A model generated the notes under the pieces. It was not told the DNA's origin, did no database searches, and worked only from the letters and a program-made list of their open reading frames with translations. A stretch of 64,000 nt of DNA, from positions 20,042,001-20,106,000 of the forward strand of contig NC_090295.1 of the NCBI RefSeq assembly GCF_037392515.1, in the 5' to 3' direction. Shown here piece after piece: positions 39,274 through 51,699 of the stretch (position 1 is the first letter of the stretch; every line of letters starts with the position of its first letter). A program made the position numbers and the translations under genes. The DNA comes from Haliotis asinina (lineage: Eukaryota > Mollusca > Gastropoda > Lepetellida > Haliotidae).

Positions 39274-40795
39274 GTACAGGGATTTTTTTAAAAAGTGATC
39301 GAGAACTACTATTGTATATACTAGTGATGCTGATGATAAATACGTGCTGATGGTAATTAATACAAAGGTACAGAGGCTAAATTAGTCTTGTCGCATGCAT
39401 GATGGTTATTCCAAAACACTGTTTACATTAATAACATGAAGTCTAGATGGTATGAAGTACTGTCGAGCTATGTCTGTTTTAAGTGAAGGTAATCAAAAGC
39501 GGCGTCCAAATGGAAGAAGTTTAAAATGGTGAGATAAAATATGGGTACTATCAAGTCTAATCTTAGTTTTAGTTGTTTTCGTATTTAGTTTATATTACCC
39601 ATGCCCATTGAAATCGACATGATTGTGATCAATGGTGGTTTTTCGTCCTTCCTATTTGTCAGCTGATCCTTTCATTGATTTATATTTTGTAACCATGGCA
39701 TGGGCACGAAAATTATGAGTCAATCGTACTTGTCACAACTGATGGGCAAGAAGATGCCAACAGTCCCTACGATTTCATTTGAGGCCAAACAATTGCTCAC
39801 TAACACAAAATCTAATCATAGCATCAAAACCCAATTTTGCACAGTCTCATGAAATCGATAGACCAACTCCCAATTATGCTTCTCATAATTTTGGACATAA
39901 AAAGGTTGTTTAACAAACAATTATTATTTTGTTGTCCGTTTTCGCTATGTTTTTAAGAGGGGTGACTCTCTGTTGCTGGTAAAACAAGTGTGCCAGATGC
40001 AGATGGGAAATTGGAATTTCACTACTCACGCGTGTTGATTATCTTGCTGTTCTAACAACAAGAAGTCCCCCCTTCTAAAAATACCGAAATATTTGTATGG
40101 ATGTATATATGTATGTGTGAGTGAGTAAGTGTGCAACTATGATGGTCCTCACCCACAATATTTATATAATATGTACATAAACACATTGAAATGGGTGTCA
40201 CAATCTCTTCATCTGTTAAATGAGGAACGTGGGTATATTCTTAGTCCTTGTTCAGGTGAACGAAACCTTGGAAACAAATATCATATATCATTTATGAGCA
40301 TCTCTTGTAAAAGTTGTTCAAACACTTTATTATGAATCAACTTTAGATTTCTTGCAGTTTAATACAATGTCATACTTACAAATACAAGTTACAAATTCAA
40401 TTCAGATCACTTTGATCTTTAGAATTATTTTGAAGTCTAAAATGTCTCTTCTCAGTATTCCTGTTAGATAAGATATAGCTACACATTTTCATTTTGATAT
40501 CCTTTGATATCAAAAGACTATTTGACTAAATGGACCTATCTTCGACCTATTGCTTACAAATTTCAATGATGCAAAAGCAGTGTTTCATTTGGTTTAGTTA
40601 GATACAATGCAGCAACGTGTACAGTGCGTTTATGTGTGTATTTGTGTGTGTGTTTGTCGTCTTATGTTGTACAAACACAATCTGAATATTTCCTCATAGT
40701 GTTAAAGTGAACATATTGACAAGTAAGGAATAGCCTTCATTTTCTTCTAGCTTTCTTCTTCGTGTTTTATTTCGATTGAACATATGATTGGTTCC
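39274..40795. other. Intergenic host DNA upstream of intact copy 3, no gene seen
   Basis: 39600-39810 matches the second half of the orphan module at 30990-31130 (CCATGG, then GTACTTGTCACAACTGATGG, then GATTTCATTTGAG). 40130-40310 matches 19680-19870 and 32090-32280. These are duplicated unit flanks. Confidence 0.6.
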
Positions 40796-40950
40796 TATAA
40801 CAACAGTGATCATCAGTCTACAGGATCACAGACGCCTATGGTTTGTTTAGAGTGTTTTACTACTTGACAAACAGAACAATACAATTGACATGGTTGACCA
40901 AATGTGGAAATGTCTTTCTGTTTGACATGTGTTGTTTGCTACGTCGATCC
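40796..40950 (+). promoter_or_regulatory. Conserved upstream module of receptor gene at 41198
   Basis: TACTTGACAAACAGAACAAT, TTGACATGGTTGACCAAATG and GGAAATGTCTTTCTGTTTGA match the other modules. It ends 248 bases before the ATG. From about 41020 the flank is nearly identical to 33069-33242, so the proximal promoter regions of these two genes are recent copies. Confidence 0.55.
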
Positions 40951-41197
40951 AATCAGGCACTCATCGTCCACGTGAATCTGGCATCTAGCATTATGCATTA
41001 TATATGTACCTTGTAATGAATATAAAGAGTATGAGCATAAATTCGAGATTGATTATTCACTGGAATTAATTAGTTCACTTCTTAAATAATGCTTCTCCAT
41101 TTTATTCAGTAAACATTACTCAGGATAAATTTGCCGCGACTCTCGCCAGAAGCATTACAGCTGTTAGTGCTGCTGTGTCATATATTGTTGTGCTAGA

Positions 41198-42424
41198 ATG
41201 GGAAGAGAACTGTTCTTTTTACTTTTGTGTCCTGCAGTTATGTGCAATGTTACCTTCCCCAATCCAAGAGATTTAGTGTCAGAATATGTATCCAAACACA
41301 ATCCTCTGGATTTGCCGCTGCCTCATTCCAAGTCCAGTCTCGAAGTATCTGTCAACTTTAATCTGCTACATATTGAAGATCTGGATGAGTCAAAACAAAT
41401 ATTGACGACCACTGGATGGTTCTTCTTCGCGTGGACTGTCGAAGGATTGTCATGGAATGAAAGTGAATATCAGAATATCTCAAGGATTATGGTGTCACCG
41501 AAAGATATATGGTTGCCAGATTTAGTGTTGTCAAACTCCAATGACAATCTTGGGGGCGAAAGTCAAATCAGCACTATTAGCAGCAATGGAACCATGGAGT
41601 GGCACGATATAGATCGCCGCTCAACGTCTTGCGCTGTGGATGTCACAAACTTTCCGTTTGACAAACAACGCTGTTTCTTCGAGCTGACACAATGGGTTAC
41701 ATTCACATCAGAAATAGACTATGTATTTCACAATGTACCTATATCCTTTACCTCACTTAAGGAAAATGGAGAGTGGGAGGTTTTGGATTCGTTTGTAAAC
41801 GAATATTACCCAGGTCAGGGTCTGTATCAGGTTCTGGAGTTAGGATTTATCCTTGGTCGACGTCGAACGTTCTACATACTTACTGCCATTTTGCCTGTTT
41901 GCATCCTATCCTGTCTCAATCTAATGGTGTTCCACGTGCCCCCGGAGTCAGGTGAGAAGATGAGCCTATGTGTGTCTGTATTGTTGGCTTATGCCGTATA
42001 CCTGACATCCATCAACTCCTTCTTACCCTCTGTGTCCGACCACGTGGCTCTCTACTGTGTTTATCTAAACTGCATGTTTGTGCTGAAGGCTCTGACTGTT
42101 GTGGCGTCAGTCTTTGTCCTACACCTTCACACAGCACAGCCCAAGTCGACAATAAGAAAGCACCTGACAAAGCGTCTTTCTGCCAATTCAAGGACAGTTA
42201 CAGGTGATGAATTATCAGCTGGTAATCCCGGTGGAGCTAATAACCTCAGTGATGTAGCTGTTAGACCAAACAAGATTGCCGAGGACGTCAAACAGGTGGT
42301 GGAACAAGAACAGTGGTTTGGTGTTGTCAAGAAGGTGGACCTTCTGTTCTTTTATGTTTTCTTGATGGTGTTCATTTTGTCAACGGGGGGATTTTTCTGC
42401 GCAATCGCATTCAGACAAGACTAA
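41198..42424 (+). CDS. Nicotinic-receptor-like Cys-loop channel subunit, intact copy 3
   Basis: 408 residues, intronless, the same layout as the gene at 33243 and very similar to it, especially through the extracellular domain. Signal peptide, WLPD, glycosylation sites, Cys-loop (SCAVDVTNFPFDKQRC) and four membrane segments are present, with GEKMSLCVS in place of GEKMTLCVS at the start of M2. The M3 region reads VALYCVYLNCMFVLKAL, unlike copies 1, 2 and 4 (VALFSIYLHYMFVLKAL) but like the damaged copy at 55.2 kb. The cytoplasmic loop (LSAGNPGGANNLSDV...) is also unlike copy 2. Loop C lacks a Cys pair. Expression and ligand are unknown. Confidence 0.92.
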   Translation: MGRELFFLLLCPAVMCNVTFPNPRDLVSEYVSKHNPLDLPLPHSKSSLEVSVNFNLLHIEDLDESKQILTTTGWFFFAWTVEGLSWNESEYQNISRIMVSPKDIWLPDLVLSNSNDNLGGESQISTISSNGTMEWHDIDRRSTSCAVDVTNFPFDKQRCFFELTQWVTFTSEIDYVFHNVPISFTSLKENGEWEVLDSFVNEYYPGQGLYQVLELGFILGRRRTFYILTAILPVCILSCLNLMVFHVPPESGEKMSLCVSVLLAYAVYLTSINSFLPSVSDHVALYCVYLNCMFVLKALTVVASVFVLHLHTAQPKSTIRKHLTKRLSANSRTVTGDELSAGNPGGANNLSDVAVRPNKIAEDVKQVVEQEQWFGVVKKVDLLFFYVFLMVFILSTGGFFCAIAFRQD

Positions 42425-43789
42425 TTCAACAGAAAAGTGTGATTACTTCACTCTCACAATAATATGACTTGTTCGTTATACTGTAGAATATTTAGTGAGT
42501 GCTTGAAGCCGACCCATCTGTCAGGGGTTGTCAGATAACGATAAATGCCTCTGGTTCAAACTGCCAGTTTGGCGACAAGAGTTTCAAAGTGTTTTTAAAA
42601 TGTCATTATCAGTAGTCATTTTATCGTATGTATTCTTCATGATCGTATGTATCAAACTTACAAAATGCAAAATGCTGTGAAACTGTGATCCCAAACACTT
42701 TTTGCATGAACACACTCGCAGTGCACAAAGTGAAGGTATTTCAGATTATGGGACAAAAGAGATCATGGAACTAGGTGATTCGCTGCATATGTGTATAAGA
42801 GTAAAAGGGTAATATTATGGCGTCATAGCAGTGGTGTGCGTCTACAAGCATTCTTCGTTTGATTTACTGATGCCTGCTTCATTTTATCCGATGCTTTCAG
42901 TGCATGTTCTGTGTTGGAGTGAGATATGTTAGAGTTGTTTGTGTGCATGAGTTGTCAGTGATTCTATGATCTACATCAACCACCAGCTCAGAACATTGGA
43001 CTAAACCTATGCCGTTTTGTCAGTATATTTGTTTTGTTCTGTCTATTTAGCCATGACATAATGGAAAATCAACTACTGTGCTTTCAAATGTGCACCAAGG
43101 TTGCCTTAGATATGTGCAGGTAAAGGTGAACACTTTAAAGCACAGATTGTCTTTGAAGACAATTTTACTCACTTTAATGTCTAGCAATACAATAAAAACA
43201 TAAATGCTTATTTCCTCGCAGCAAATCACATATGTTAAGTTAATCATTGTCTTTCAAATGTATCATATTCACTTTAAAGGTCCATCATCTTTAAGTAGAT
43301 ATCTATTCTGCATGCTGAAGTCTTCATTGTTTGTGTGATGTGTTTCAATTTCTTGTCAATGTCCTGGTGTGTAATTGGTTATTTGCTTGAAATAAAGCTT
43401 TTCATCTAATCACTATGCATTGTGACGAGTAAATCGAAGGACAAACTTATTGATCAGTCAGATGCTTCAGTAAGCTAGCTAGCTAGACATTTTAGTCACT
43501 AATTCGGCCTCAAGGCCTAGAATACAAATGCATTTGACAGAGCCTATGTCACATGGTGAACAATACAGTAATATTTCTATTTTCATTTACATCTCAATAG
43601 AAACACATTTTTAAGAAAGATGGTGAGTGCTCGTAAATTATCCTCATTATTTGTCTTCAGTATATTACACAAGAGTTTCACTGAGTAGTGATTAACACTG
43701 GATAGGCTTGGGAGATATTTTAATCTCAAGTCGTGATACTGTTTATAAATACACATTGCGATCAAGTACTTTAACCAGTACTTGTGTTA
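42425..43789. other. Downstream flank of copy 3, no gene seen
   Basis: 42540-42640 matches the 3' flanks after 22417 and 34466. 42745-42990 matches 22690-22800, 23390-23560 and 36960-37110, without the SINE found in two of those places. Frames are short. Confidence 0.6.
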
Positions 43790-45240
43790 CAACCCTTACC
43801 TGTGTTGAAACATACATCATAAAGCACCCTGTTCACCAAGTATAGCCTTGTGAGACCCGAATTTGCCAACATATAAGAAACGTCTTAAATACTGAGTGTG
43901 GATTTTTCTATAACTTCAAAGTATTTTGTCTCCCATATTTCACACCCATACAGTAATGCAGTTGGTATCAAATATTTTACAAGCCGTCGGAAAGGATATG
44001 CAACTATATTTTCGAAATAATGCGAACAGAGGTATCAGTGCACGTGAAGCTTGAGCTGCTAGTGTTTGACATGCGTTTGCCCAATTCAATATTGGTGAAA
44101 CTAGAATACTTTGACACCTATAATATGGTGTAATTTTTTAAATTTATGTTGTTTAGAACCCAGCTTTCAGGTTCAGCACTAACACCTCCATTTCTTAAAA
44201 TCTTGAAATCCCCATCTTTCACCGAAAGTTTGGAGCACATTCAGTTCCTTTTGTATCTTAGAAACAGTATAAGAGAATAAGAGAACAGTGTAACATCATA
44301 TTATATCATAAATATTTTGCGTAACAAATAAACCGTGTTCACAACATCTGTCATACATTTCAGCCACAACATCATTTACGAATAAAGTGAAAAGTATAGG
44401 ACTAAGAACACATCCTTGTCGAACACCTGTTCATCTGATAAAGTTGTAGGCTCGTTTTGAATTTGATCTCACACATGATTTTATTTAACTGATGAAGGCA
44501 TATTCAGAAGTATATTGAACATTTTCCAGTGACAACCCAGTAGTGCTAATTTATACAATAACTTGTTTCTGTCTACACAATCAAAGGCTTTCTTAAAGTC
44601 AATAAATACACAGTAGAAGCCACGTGGTTTACACAAACATTTAGAGATCAAAGCCTGTAATTTTCCCCATAGCGTTCTATACAGAAATCCCCCTGTAAGT
44701 GTTAGGATCTACCACGCTGTAGGAAAGTTTCCAGCTTCAAATATCTTATTAAATAAACCATGAAGACATTATATGAGCATGCCACTGGAGCAGGTCATAA
44801 CCTCCGGTTGCATTCCATCTTCACCTGAATTTTTTCCGCTCTTTAGGTACTGTATAGCATCATCTATTTCAGCAATCGTAACTTCCCCAGAAAGAAGCTC
44901 TTCGGTTACAGGAAAATCTGAACAGGTATCACATGCATGAAAATTAACAAAATCTTTCACTGTCTTATCAAAGTCTGACTCAGTAGTTGTGTCTGGGTTA
45001 AGAAGATTTTGAAAGTAAGAAAACCAAATTTGGGGCATAACTGGAGAATCAGCTAGATTAGAATTAACAGAGGGGGCACGTTTAACAGTTTTCCAGAAAC
45101 TTTTACAGTCTCCAAGAAGTGCTTGAGATGAAATATCCTCCGCTATTTTCTGGTCGGATAATAACTTTTTAGAACAACAACAATGTTTAAATTTAGTCTT
45201 AGCATTCAGGTAATAGTTTCATGGAAATTATAATTTAGTA
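43790..45240 (-). mobile_element. Decayed LINE (RT region) on the minus strand
   Basis: From right to left on the minus strand: a linker with LLSDQKIAEDISSQALLGD and FWKTVKRAPS, then the open 89-codon frame 44769-45038 (FSYFQNLLNP, VTIAEIDDAIQYLKSGKNSG). Next are FYCVFIDFKKAFDCVDRNKL (RT palm, near 44560-44620), a damaged GCVLSPILFTLFVNDV-like segment near 44390-44430 and a GCEIWETKYFEVIEK segment near 43930. The order is that of an RTE/L1-like reverse transcriptase. Stops, shifts and an internal deletion before the palm show it is dead. Confidence 0.8.
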
Positions 45241-46189
45241 TTTTCTGTTGCTCGAAAGTTTTGAAAAACATCAAACACACATGAGATTGCATATGATAAA
45301 TTTCATCGTTACCTTAAATACTGACACACTTATCTAAACAGCTCACCATGGAGGTGCAGGAACAACAGCTCACAATTATTCCCTCAGTTTTCATTGAAAT
45401 CCAAATTTAAAGAAATCCCAGGAACATTTTAAAATCTTTCCCTCAGTGAAAGTACCATTAAATCAAAGCGTTTGTAAGATGGTTCTGAGCTGAGATTCAA
45501 ATGAATTAAGAAAATATATCACCTAATGAAAGATTACAGCTGTATCATTATACCTCATATTTATCGTTACATCCCAAATTTTGATAGGTATTCTGGTAGC
45601 ATTACAACAACATTCGCAAATCTATTACACAATAGTATACACCTATACAAAGACCACAGGCAGTGATCCATTGGATTTACTTTTCGGATCGTGTTTCAAA
45701 AGTCAGTCTGATAGGGACGGATGGTGTGTGTCATCCCTTCTTCCCAACATAAAGCCAGGAAAATCCAAACTGCCGACGTTTATTATCGCGTACAAGAAGC
45801 GGTTATTTTAATTGGGGGGTGGGGTAGGTTTGTTTAGAATTTTTTTACCGCACTAGCTTTGTACACACGTCTGCTGAATTAGACACAAGTTTTCACTATA
45901 AAGATAGCCCTCTCCCGTGATATATACATCATACATCATTGGCGATGCACGTTATCACTCTGAAATGGATCTCAAATGTCAAATGGGTATTCTATGAGAA
46001 CACAGTCTCGGAGAATATTCTCATCTTTGTTCAGTGAAGGAATACCAGGACCGTGCGTGCATGTTTCACCAGTAGTAACCTGACTGGCAACAGAACAGGT
46101 TTCAAGATGTCATTATCATTGAGCCAGAATACCTAGATACACAAAACAGAATACGGTGGTGTTAACATCTTTACTCAACCTGAGCTCAA
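45241..46189. other. Intergenic host DNA, no gene seen
   Basis: Contains flank blocks shared with 30660-30800 (AGCCCTCTCC, then ATTGGCGATG and GAAATGG). No coding motif is recognised. Confidence 0.5.
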
Positions 46190-46960
46190 ACTGACCCGCA
46201 TATTACAGAAACCAGTGGCGGCAGATATGCAAAAGTTCACTGGGGATCCTGAAAGCCAGTTTTCAATCACATAGCGGATAAGCAGATACTGAGTTACACA
46301 ATGAATGATCACTACCATCACTATAGTATCCTCCTGTATGTCCACCCCTTGCATCAATACAAGCATGCAGCCTCCTTCTGGCAGAAGACGTCAGACGTCG
46401 GACAAGGTCACGTGGCATGCGACGCCATTCGTCCTGGAGGGCTGTCTATTCTTTGGTGGATTAGGGCGTTTCCGCACGCGTCTGTCTTGTGCACCCTACA
46501 TGTGCTCGATCGGGGAAATGTCTGGAAATGTGATGGCCGCTGCAGAAACTTGACGTTGTTCCTCTAGTTGCCGCCAACGACGAACAACTCGGGCTCAAGG
46601 CAATCTGCGACGTTTGTGTTTAGGGTCAGCACCTGTCATTTGAAGCGTCTGTAGGCCCTGATACCCGCTACCCGAAGACGTCTGGTCACCGTGTATCGAC
46701 TGACACGGTGATCAAATGTATTCCCCCGATGACGTTACCTTCAGGAAACGGTTTCTCGAGTGGAACGCTATGAAATGTAAGTCCTCAGCTGGGGTTGCTA
46801 CTCGCGGTCTGCCATTTCTTGGTCGTCCTATATCTGGCCTGTAACCTTGCATCAGTCTAGGGACTGACACGGGTGCAGCCGGAGGTTTTTGCAACGATGG
46901 CCTGTGTCGATCCCATCTGGAACATACTTATGCCCTCTCGAGTTCAGCTGCTTATAGTCG
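46190..46960 (-). mobile_element. Tc1-like transposon remnant
   Basis: Minus-strand reading: near 46900-46750 a helix-turn-helix part with RPRNGRPRVATPAEDLHFIA is seen. Near 46430-46330 the C-terminal signature LQDEWRRMPRDLVRRL followed by RRRLHACIDARGGHT is clear; this is the ending of Tc1/IS630-type transposases. The catalytic core between them is mostly missing or scrambled, and the distance is too short for a full gene. Terminal inverted repeats were not identified. Confidence 0.75.
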
Positions 46961-47157
46961 TAGCATATCTGTGGTGATGCAGTTTGTAAACTACATGTGG
47001 CCTGTCCGAGTACTAAGTTTTGTACCCACAATGCATAAGAAACTCAAAAATCATTATTTACTCCGTAACAATTTACCACTTCGTAACTTCGTTCATTTTC
47101 TAACTTAGCTATGAATGCATCCTTGATGAATTTCGATAAAACATATTTGTTGTTCCT

Positions 47158-47290
47158 GTGTCACCAACGATCGCCTGTCTGCAGTATGGATGCCCATGTT
47201 TTTAACTGTGCGTAGTTGCTTGACAAACAGAACCCCATCCTTGGCCAAAGTGAATTTATGTTTATAGTTGTCGGCTGGTGTTTTCTCAGT
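47158..47290 (+). promoter_or_regulatory. Conserved upstream module of receptor gene at 47743
   Basis: GTTGCTTGACAAACAGAACC, TTGGCCAAAGTGAATTTATG and TTTTCTCAGTCTATCCGTTC follow the module pattern, with more divergence than in units 2 and 3. It ends about 450 bases before the ATG. Confidence 0.4.
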
Positions 47291-47742
47291 CTATCCGTTC
47301 AAGTGTTTGTAGTGATCATGTTGTGTCATTAATAGTTCGAAGTCATCCGGTATTTATTCAGTACACGTGTTGTAGATTAAAGCTATGTGAAGCATTATAT
47401 CAAACTGCATTATTGCTAACAATCCTGCATTACTTCTAATGGAAGGCCGACTCTTCACTACAGCATCAAACTCACCATCATCTCATCTGGATGTCTAGCA
47501 GCCCAGTGGCTGGACACTCATTAATCAACCCAGCAACAAATACGCAACCACGGGCATCGATTTGAGCTTGATTATTCTGTGGTATAAATGGTTTTGGGTA
47601 AATAAACGGGGCTTGCAGTGTTTAGTCAGAGTATACTACCTGAAACTACATAGTGCACATTTAATTGCTGCAGTTCTCGTCAGGGCTATTACGTGATCAG
47701 TCTGTTGATGAGCGCAGCGTTATTATACAGCGTTGTGTCAGA

Positions 47743-48969
47743 ATGGAAACAGAACTGTTGTTTTTTCTCATGTGTCCTTTCGTCATGTGCAGTGTTACCT
47801 TACTTTCTCCAAGAGATTTAGTGTCAGAGTATTTATCTCAACATAATCCCTTGGACCCTCCGGTGCCTGTTTCCAAGTCCATTCTGAAGGTGTCTGTCAA
47901 CTTTAATCTGCTTCATATCGAAGATCTGGATGAGTCAAATCAAATGTTGACCACCACTGGATGGTTCTACTTTACGTGGACCGTTGAAAGATTATCATGG
48001 GATCAAACTAAACTTCAGAATATCTCAAGGATTTCGGTTTTACCAAAGGACATGTGGTTGCCAGATTTAGTGATGTTCAATGCGAATGATAACTATGGTC
48101 GTCTTGGGGGCGAACATCTTCCAGCCACTATCAGCAAAAATGGAACTGTGGAGTGGTATGCCGTGGATCGGCGCTCAACTACTTGTACTGTGGATGTCAC
48201 GTTCTTCCCGTTTGACACACAGCGGTGTTCCTTTCAACTGGTGCAATGGATTACTGACGTTTCAGAAGTTAACTACACATTTCACGATGTTCCAGTATCC
48301 TATATCTCACATAAAGAAAATGGAGAATGGGAGGTTTTGGGTTCGTTTGTAAAGGAATATCACCTATATGACGGTTTGTATCAAGTCCTGGAGTTAGGAT
48401 TTATTCTTGGTCGACGTCGAGCTTACTACATACTTACTGCCGTTTTGCCTGTTTGCATCCTATCCTGTCTCAATCTAATGGTGTTCCACGTGCCCCCGGA
48501 GTCAGGTGAGAAGATGACCCTATGTGTGTCTGTGTTGCTGGCCTATGCGGTCTACCTGACATCCATCAACTCCTTCTTGCCCTCTGTGTCCGACCACGTG
48601 GCTCTTTTCAGCATCTACCTCCACTACATGTTTGTGCTGAAGGCTTTGACTGTTGTGGCTTCAGTCTTTGTTCTACATCTTCACTCAGCATTGCCCAAGT
48701 CGACAATACGAAAACGTCTGACAAAGCTTCTTTCTGCCAGTCCACAGAATGGCACATGTGGGGCTGATAATCCCGAAGAAACAAATCACCTCACTGAAGT
48801 ATCTCTGAAACCTATAAAAAATGCCGAGGACGTCACACGCATGATTGAACAAGAACAATGGTTTGTTATTGTCAAAAAAGTGGACTTTCTGCTCTTTTGC
48901 GTTTTCTTAACGTTATTCATTCTGTCGACAGCTGGATTCTTCTTTGCAATTACAAATAGACAAGAGTAA
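47743..48969 (+). CDS. Nicotinic-receptor-like Cys-loop channel subunit, intact copy 4
   Basis: 408 residues from ATG 47743. The frame is open further upstream, but only from a TTG at 47665; the ATG context (GTCAGAATGGAA) matches copy 1. Intronless. Signal peptide, WLPD, Cys-loop (TCTVDVTFFPFDTQRC), GEKMTLCVS at M2 and four membrane segments are all intact. The extracellular half is clearly more distant from copies 2 and 3 (FNANDNYGRLGGEH, SVLPKDM), while M1-M3 is nearly the same, even at DNA level. Loop C (KEYHLYDGLYQV) lacks vicinal Cys. The cytoplasmic loop is short and ends with EQEQWFVIVKKVD before M4. Confidence 0.92.
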   Translation: METELLFFLMCPFVMCSVTLLSPRDLVSEYLSQHNPLDPPVPVSKSILKVSVNFNLLHIEDLDESNQMLTTTGWFYFTWTVERLSWDQTKLQNISRISVLPKDMWLPDLVMFNANDNYGRLGGEHLPATISKNGTVEWYAVDRRSTTCTVDVTFFPFDTQRCSFQLVQWITDVSEVNYTFHDVPVSYISHKENGEWEVLGSFVKEYHLYDGLYQVLELGFILGRRRAYYILTAVLPVCILSCLNLMVFHVPPESGEKMTLCVSVLLAYAVYLTSINSFLPSVSDHVALFSIYLHYMFVLKALTVVASVFVLHLHSALPKSTIRKRLTKLLSASPQNGTCGADNPEETNHLTEVSLKPIKNAEDVTRMIEQEQWFVIVKKVDFLLFCVFLTLFILSTAGFFFAITNRQE

Positions 48970-49540
48970 TTTAGAACATGTGATTACTTCAGTCATACAA
49001 GAAAAGGCGAGTTCAATATATTTTAAATTCTTCCTTTAACTGGAAAAATATGACAAGTGAAATAAGAATGTTAAATCATAATACCGACTTAACGGAGTAC
49101 AGAGGAGTACATTTTCCTATCATCATTAGATAGATATTGAATGAGATGTTATAAAATGTAAATTACTATCAGTACAATATTCAATAGATGTTTGGCGAAA
49201 CACGTTGTTCATGACGTAGACACATATCTGTGTTCGACTCTCCATGCTATTTATTTGCATTCTATTGAGTATTATTTTAAGTTGTAAGCTTCTCTCGAGG
49301 GTAATGAGCTCTGATGTACGCATCTTTGCAGCAGTGTCACCTGAGCCAGTAGGCGAATGATGACACTGCTACAAGTATGCGTACATCAGACCGTAAGATG
49401 CTGTTGTGTCTTACATGCATAATGTACTCCCCTTTAGATGACACTCCTGTGTCCGGGAATTTTATGCACTATTTTCAGATGTGTACTCTGCGCTTACTCT
49501 GACCACATTGCACTGTCCCCTCGTCTCCCTTGTCGCACCA
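48970..49540. other. Downstream flank of copy 4, no gene seen
   Basis: AT-rich, without a clear polyadenylation signal in the position used by copies 1 and 2. CTGATGTACGCATCTTTGCA and its partial inverse TGCGTACATCAG (49312-49390) form a loose inverted repeat about 50 bases apart. Confidence 0.5.
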
Positions 49541-49544
49541 GGCA

Positions 49545-50155
49545 GTGAGACAAACACAATCACGTTACGCCACTACATGCCCGTTGAACAGGGACCTGAG
49601 TGCGGACTTTACAGCAGCTACCAAAACTTGTGATAATGACAGGATCCATGAACAGTTAGCCAACATATCAAGTAAACACTGCTGCAGCCCTGGTGAACTC
49701 TTTTGTCAAGTGCAAATAACTGTATGAACAAGCTAATAACGTCAGTAACTAACAACAGACTGACTGACTTTTCAGAATTATCACATGTTCTAGCTGAAAT
49801 ACATACTGGTTTCAGAAAGGGTTCCTCGACAAATGATCACCTTTTTTCACTATATTGTATTATTATTCTCTTTAAATAATCAGTAAAAGAAAATACTCAG
49901 TGCATTTATAGACTATGAACACGAAATGTTTTAATGTATGGAAACTCGGGTTGTGGAATAAGCTAATTCATTATAACATCACTGGTACATCAGCCAAATG
50001 CCACTCATTTAAATATTTTGACTGCTTTAAAGGTGTTAGACAAGGTGAGAATCTGTCGCCTCTACTCTCCATAATGATGTATGAATTAACCACGCATCAG
50101 TTAAATAGGGACTGGATTAAATGTAAAGTCAAGATTGGGGTAGATATTTGAAGAC
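49545..50155 (+). mobile_element. Decayed LINE reverse transcriptase fragment
   Basis: NNRLTDFSELSHVLAEIHTG followed by FRKGSSTNDHLFSL (near 49755-49850) and GVRQGENLSPLLSIMMYEL (near 50030-50090) are RT motifs in broken frames. The palm DD region is unrecognisable. Dead fragment of an RTE/L1-like element. Confidence 0.72.
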
Positions 50156-51699
50156 TGTAAAAACACAACACTGATATTGTTTTTTTATTTACAACACCTA
50201 TCTGAAGAAATATATATTAAACTAGTTACATTTTAAACTGTGAAATCATCGTCTTTCTGTATTTTACATGAAAGTAAGATAATTGATCATAATCGCGATG
50301 AGCCATGGTAAGCATTCTTAGTTTGATATAGTGTGGCCTATTTCGTGGTGTTCAACCATGTTGCTATAACACATGCTTCCAATGCCCATAATTTGTTTGA
50401 ATAAGATATATCAATATTTTAGGATTTTTGTGCATGTTTTACGTATTAAATTGATTGCAACATGTCAGTAATGCCATAATCCTGATCAACAAACACCACA
50501 AAATATTTGTCTAAACTGAGCTAGTCTCAATACACTTGTTTGCATCTGTATATTTGTCCATGGCACAATGATGATAAAGTAGTGTGGCTTCAAATATACA
50601 TTCAGGTTATCTTAGATTTGTCCATGTCAAATATAAAGCATTTTTCCCACGTTGCGCACTTAGATCTTCAGGAAGTCACTGGAATCACTTCTAAGTTTCC
50701 ATCTAAGTTCATCTATCTTACACTCATTTACATATTTTCATTTGGATTGGAAATTATCGCTTAACCTTTGTTGTTATCTAACAACAGACACTCATTCAAC
50801 ATTGTTGATATATCAAGTACCAACTTTATTTAACAAGTTTACTTTGGGCATGCCAACATTTTATTTCCTGCACTTTGATACAATTTTACTCTGATTCTGC
50901 TTGTCTGTTCTTGTCTCCTTGCTTCCTAGAGAGTCGTACCAGCTGTTATTGCTTTGAAAGCACATCCAGAATATGTCTCCCTTCCTACTAACGTCAACAT
51001 TCTGACAGAAGAGAATTTTATATGGCAGCCTGCATTTTATAACACAGCTATCACTCCGTCCGTGTTTAATTTCGATAAAACATATACAACGTGTACATGT
51101 ACAGTCAGGTCGCGTTAATTCGAACTTATTTTTATCCAAACACTGGCTTTACGATCCAAGATGGCGGGTGACAGAGGCCACTATTGAGAGAGCTCCGTAG
51201 TTTTTGAAGTCAATGGTCATTCACGCCTGTTAGCTCATGCAAGTGGTCCTCTGACGCTTTAAGGCATGTAGAGCTGAACATTCAGAACTAATATCAGTCT
51301 CTCGTGGCAAACTGCACCTAAATGTCTTCACGAAACAATACACGGAGGGGTAACGGACGAGGATCAAGATCGGCAAGCAAACCATCAGGTTCACCTCTAG
51401 ACTCACTAGCACGAAATTCCTCGAAACAGCTAGTACAGTCAACTATCATACCTTGAGTATTCACTTTTGGGACGAGCACACTTGCACCCAGATCAAGTGA
51501 TCAGCCTAGATCGTCCCTCAGCTCACCTGAACAAGAGGGATCACCCAGGAGTGAAGCAACACCAACGACAACTGCCACCAACACTATCGCGAATGGATCA
51601 GATAGATCGTTTCCGTCGACAGTGTTCCAGGCTTGATGGATGTTCTTACTACGAAGTTCTCAAACGTATTGATGATGTCTGATCTCCTGGATAAATTCA
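50156..51699. other. Intergenic DNA, possibly with LINE 5' sequence at its right end
   Basis: No recognisable domain to about 51300. The stretch 51300-51690 directly precedes the LINE endonuclease remnant and could be its 5' region, but I see no motif proving this. Confidence 0.4.
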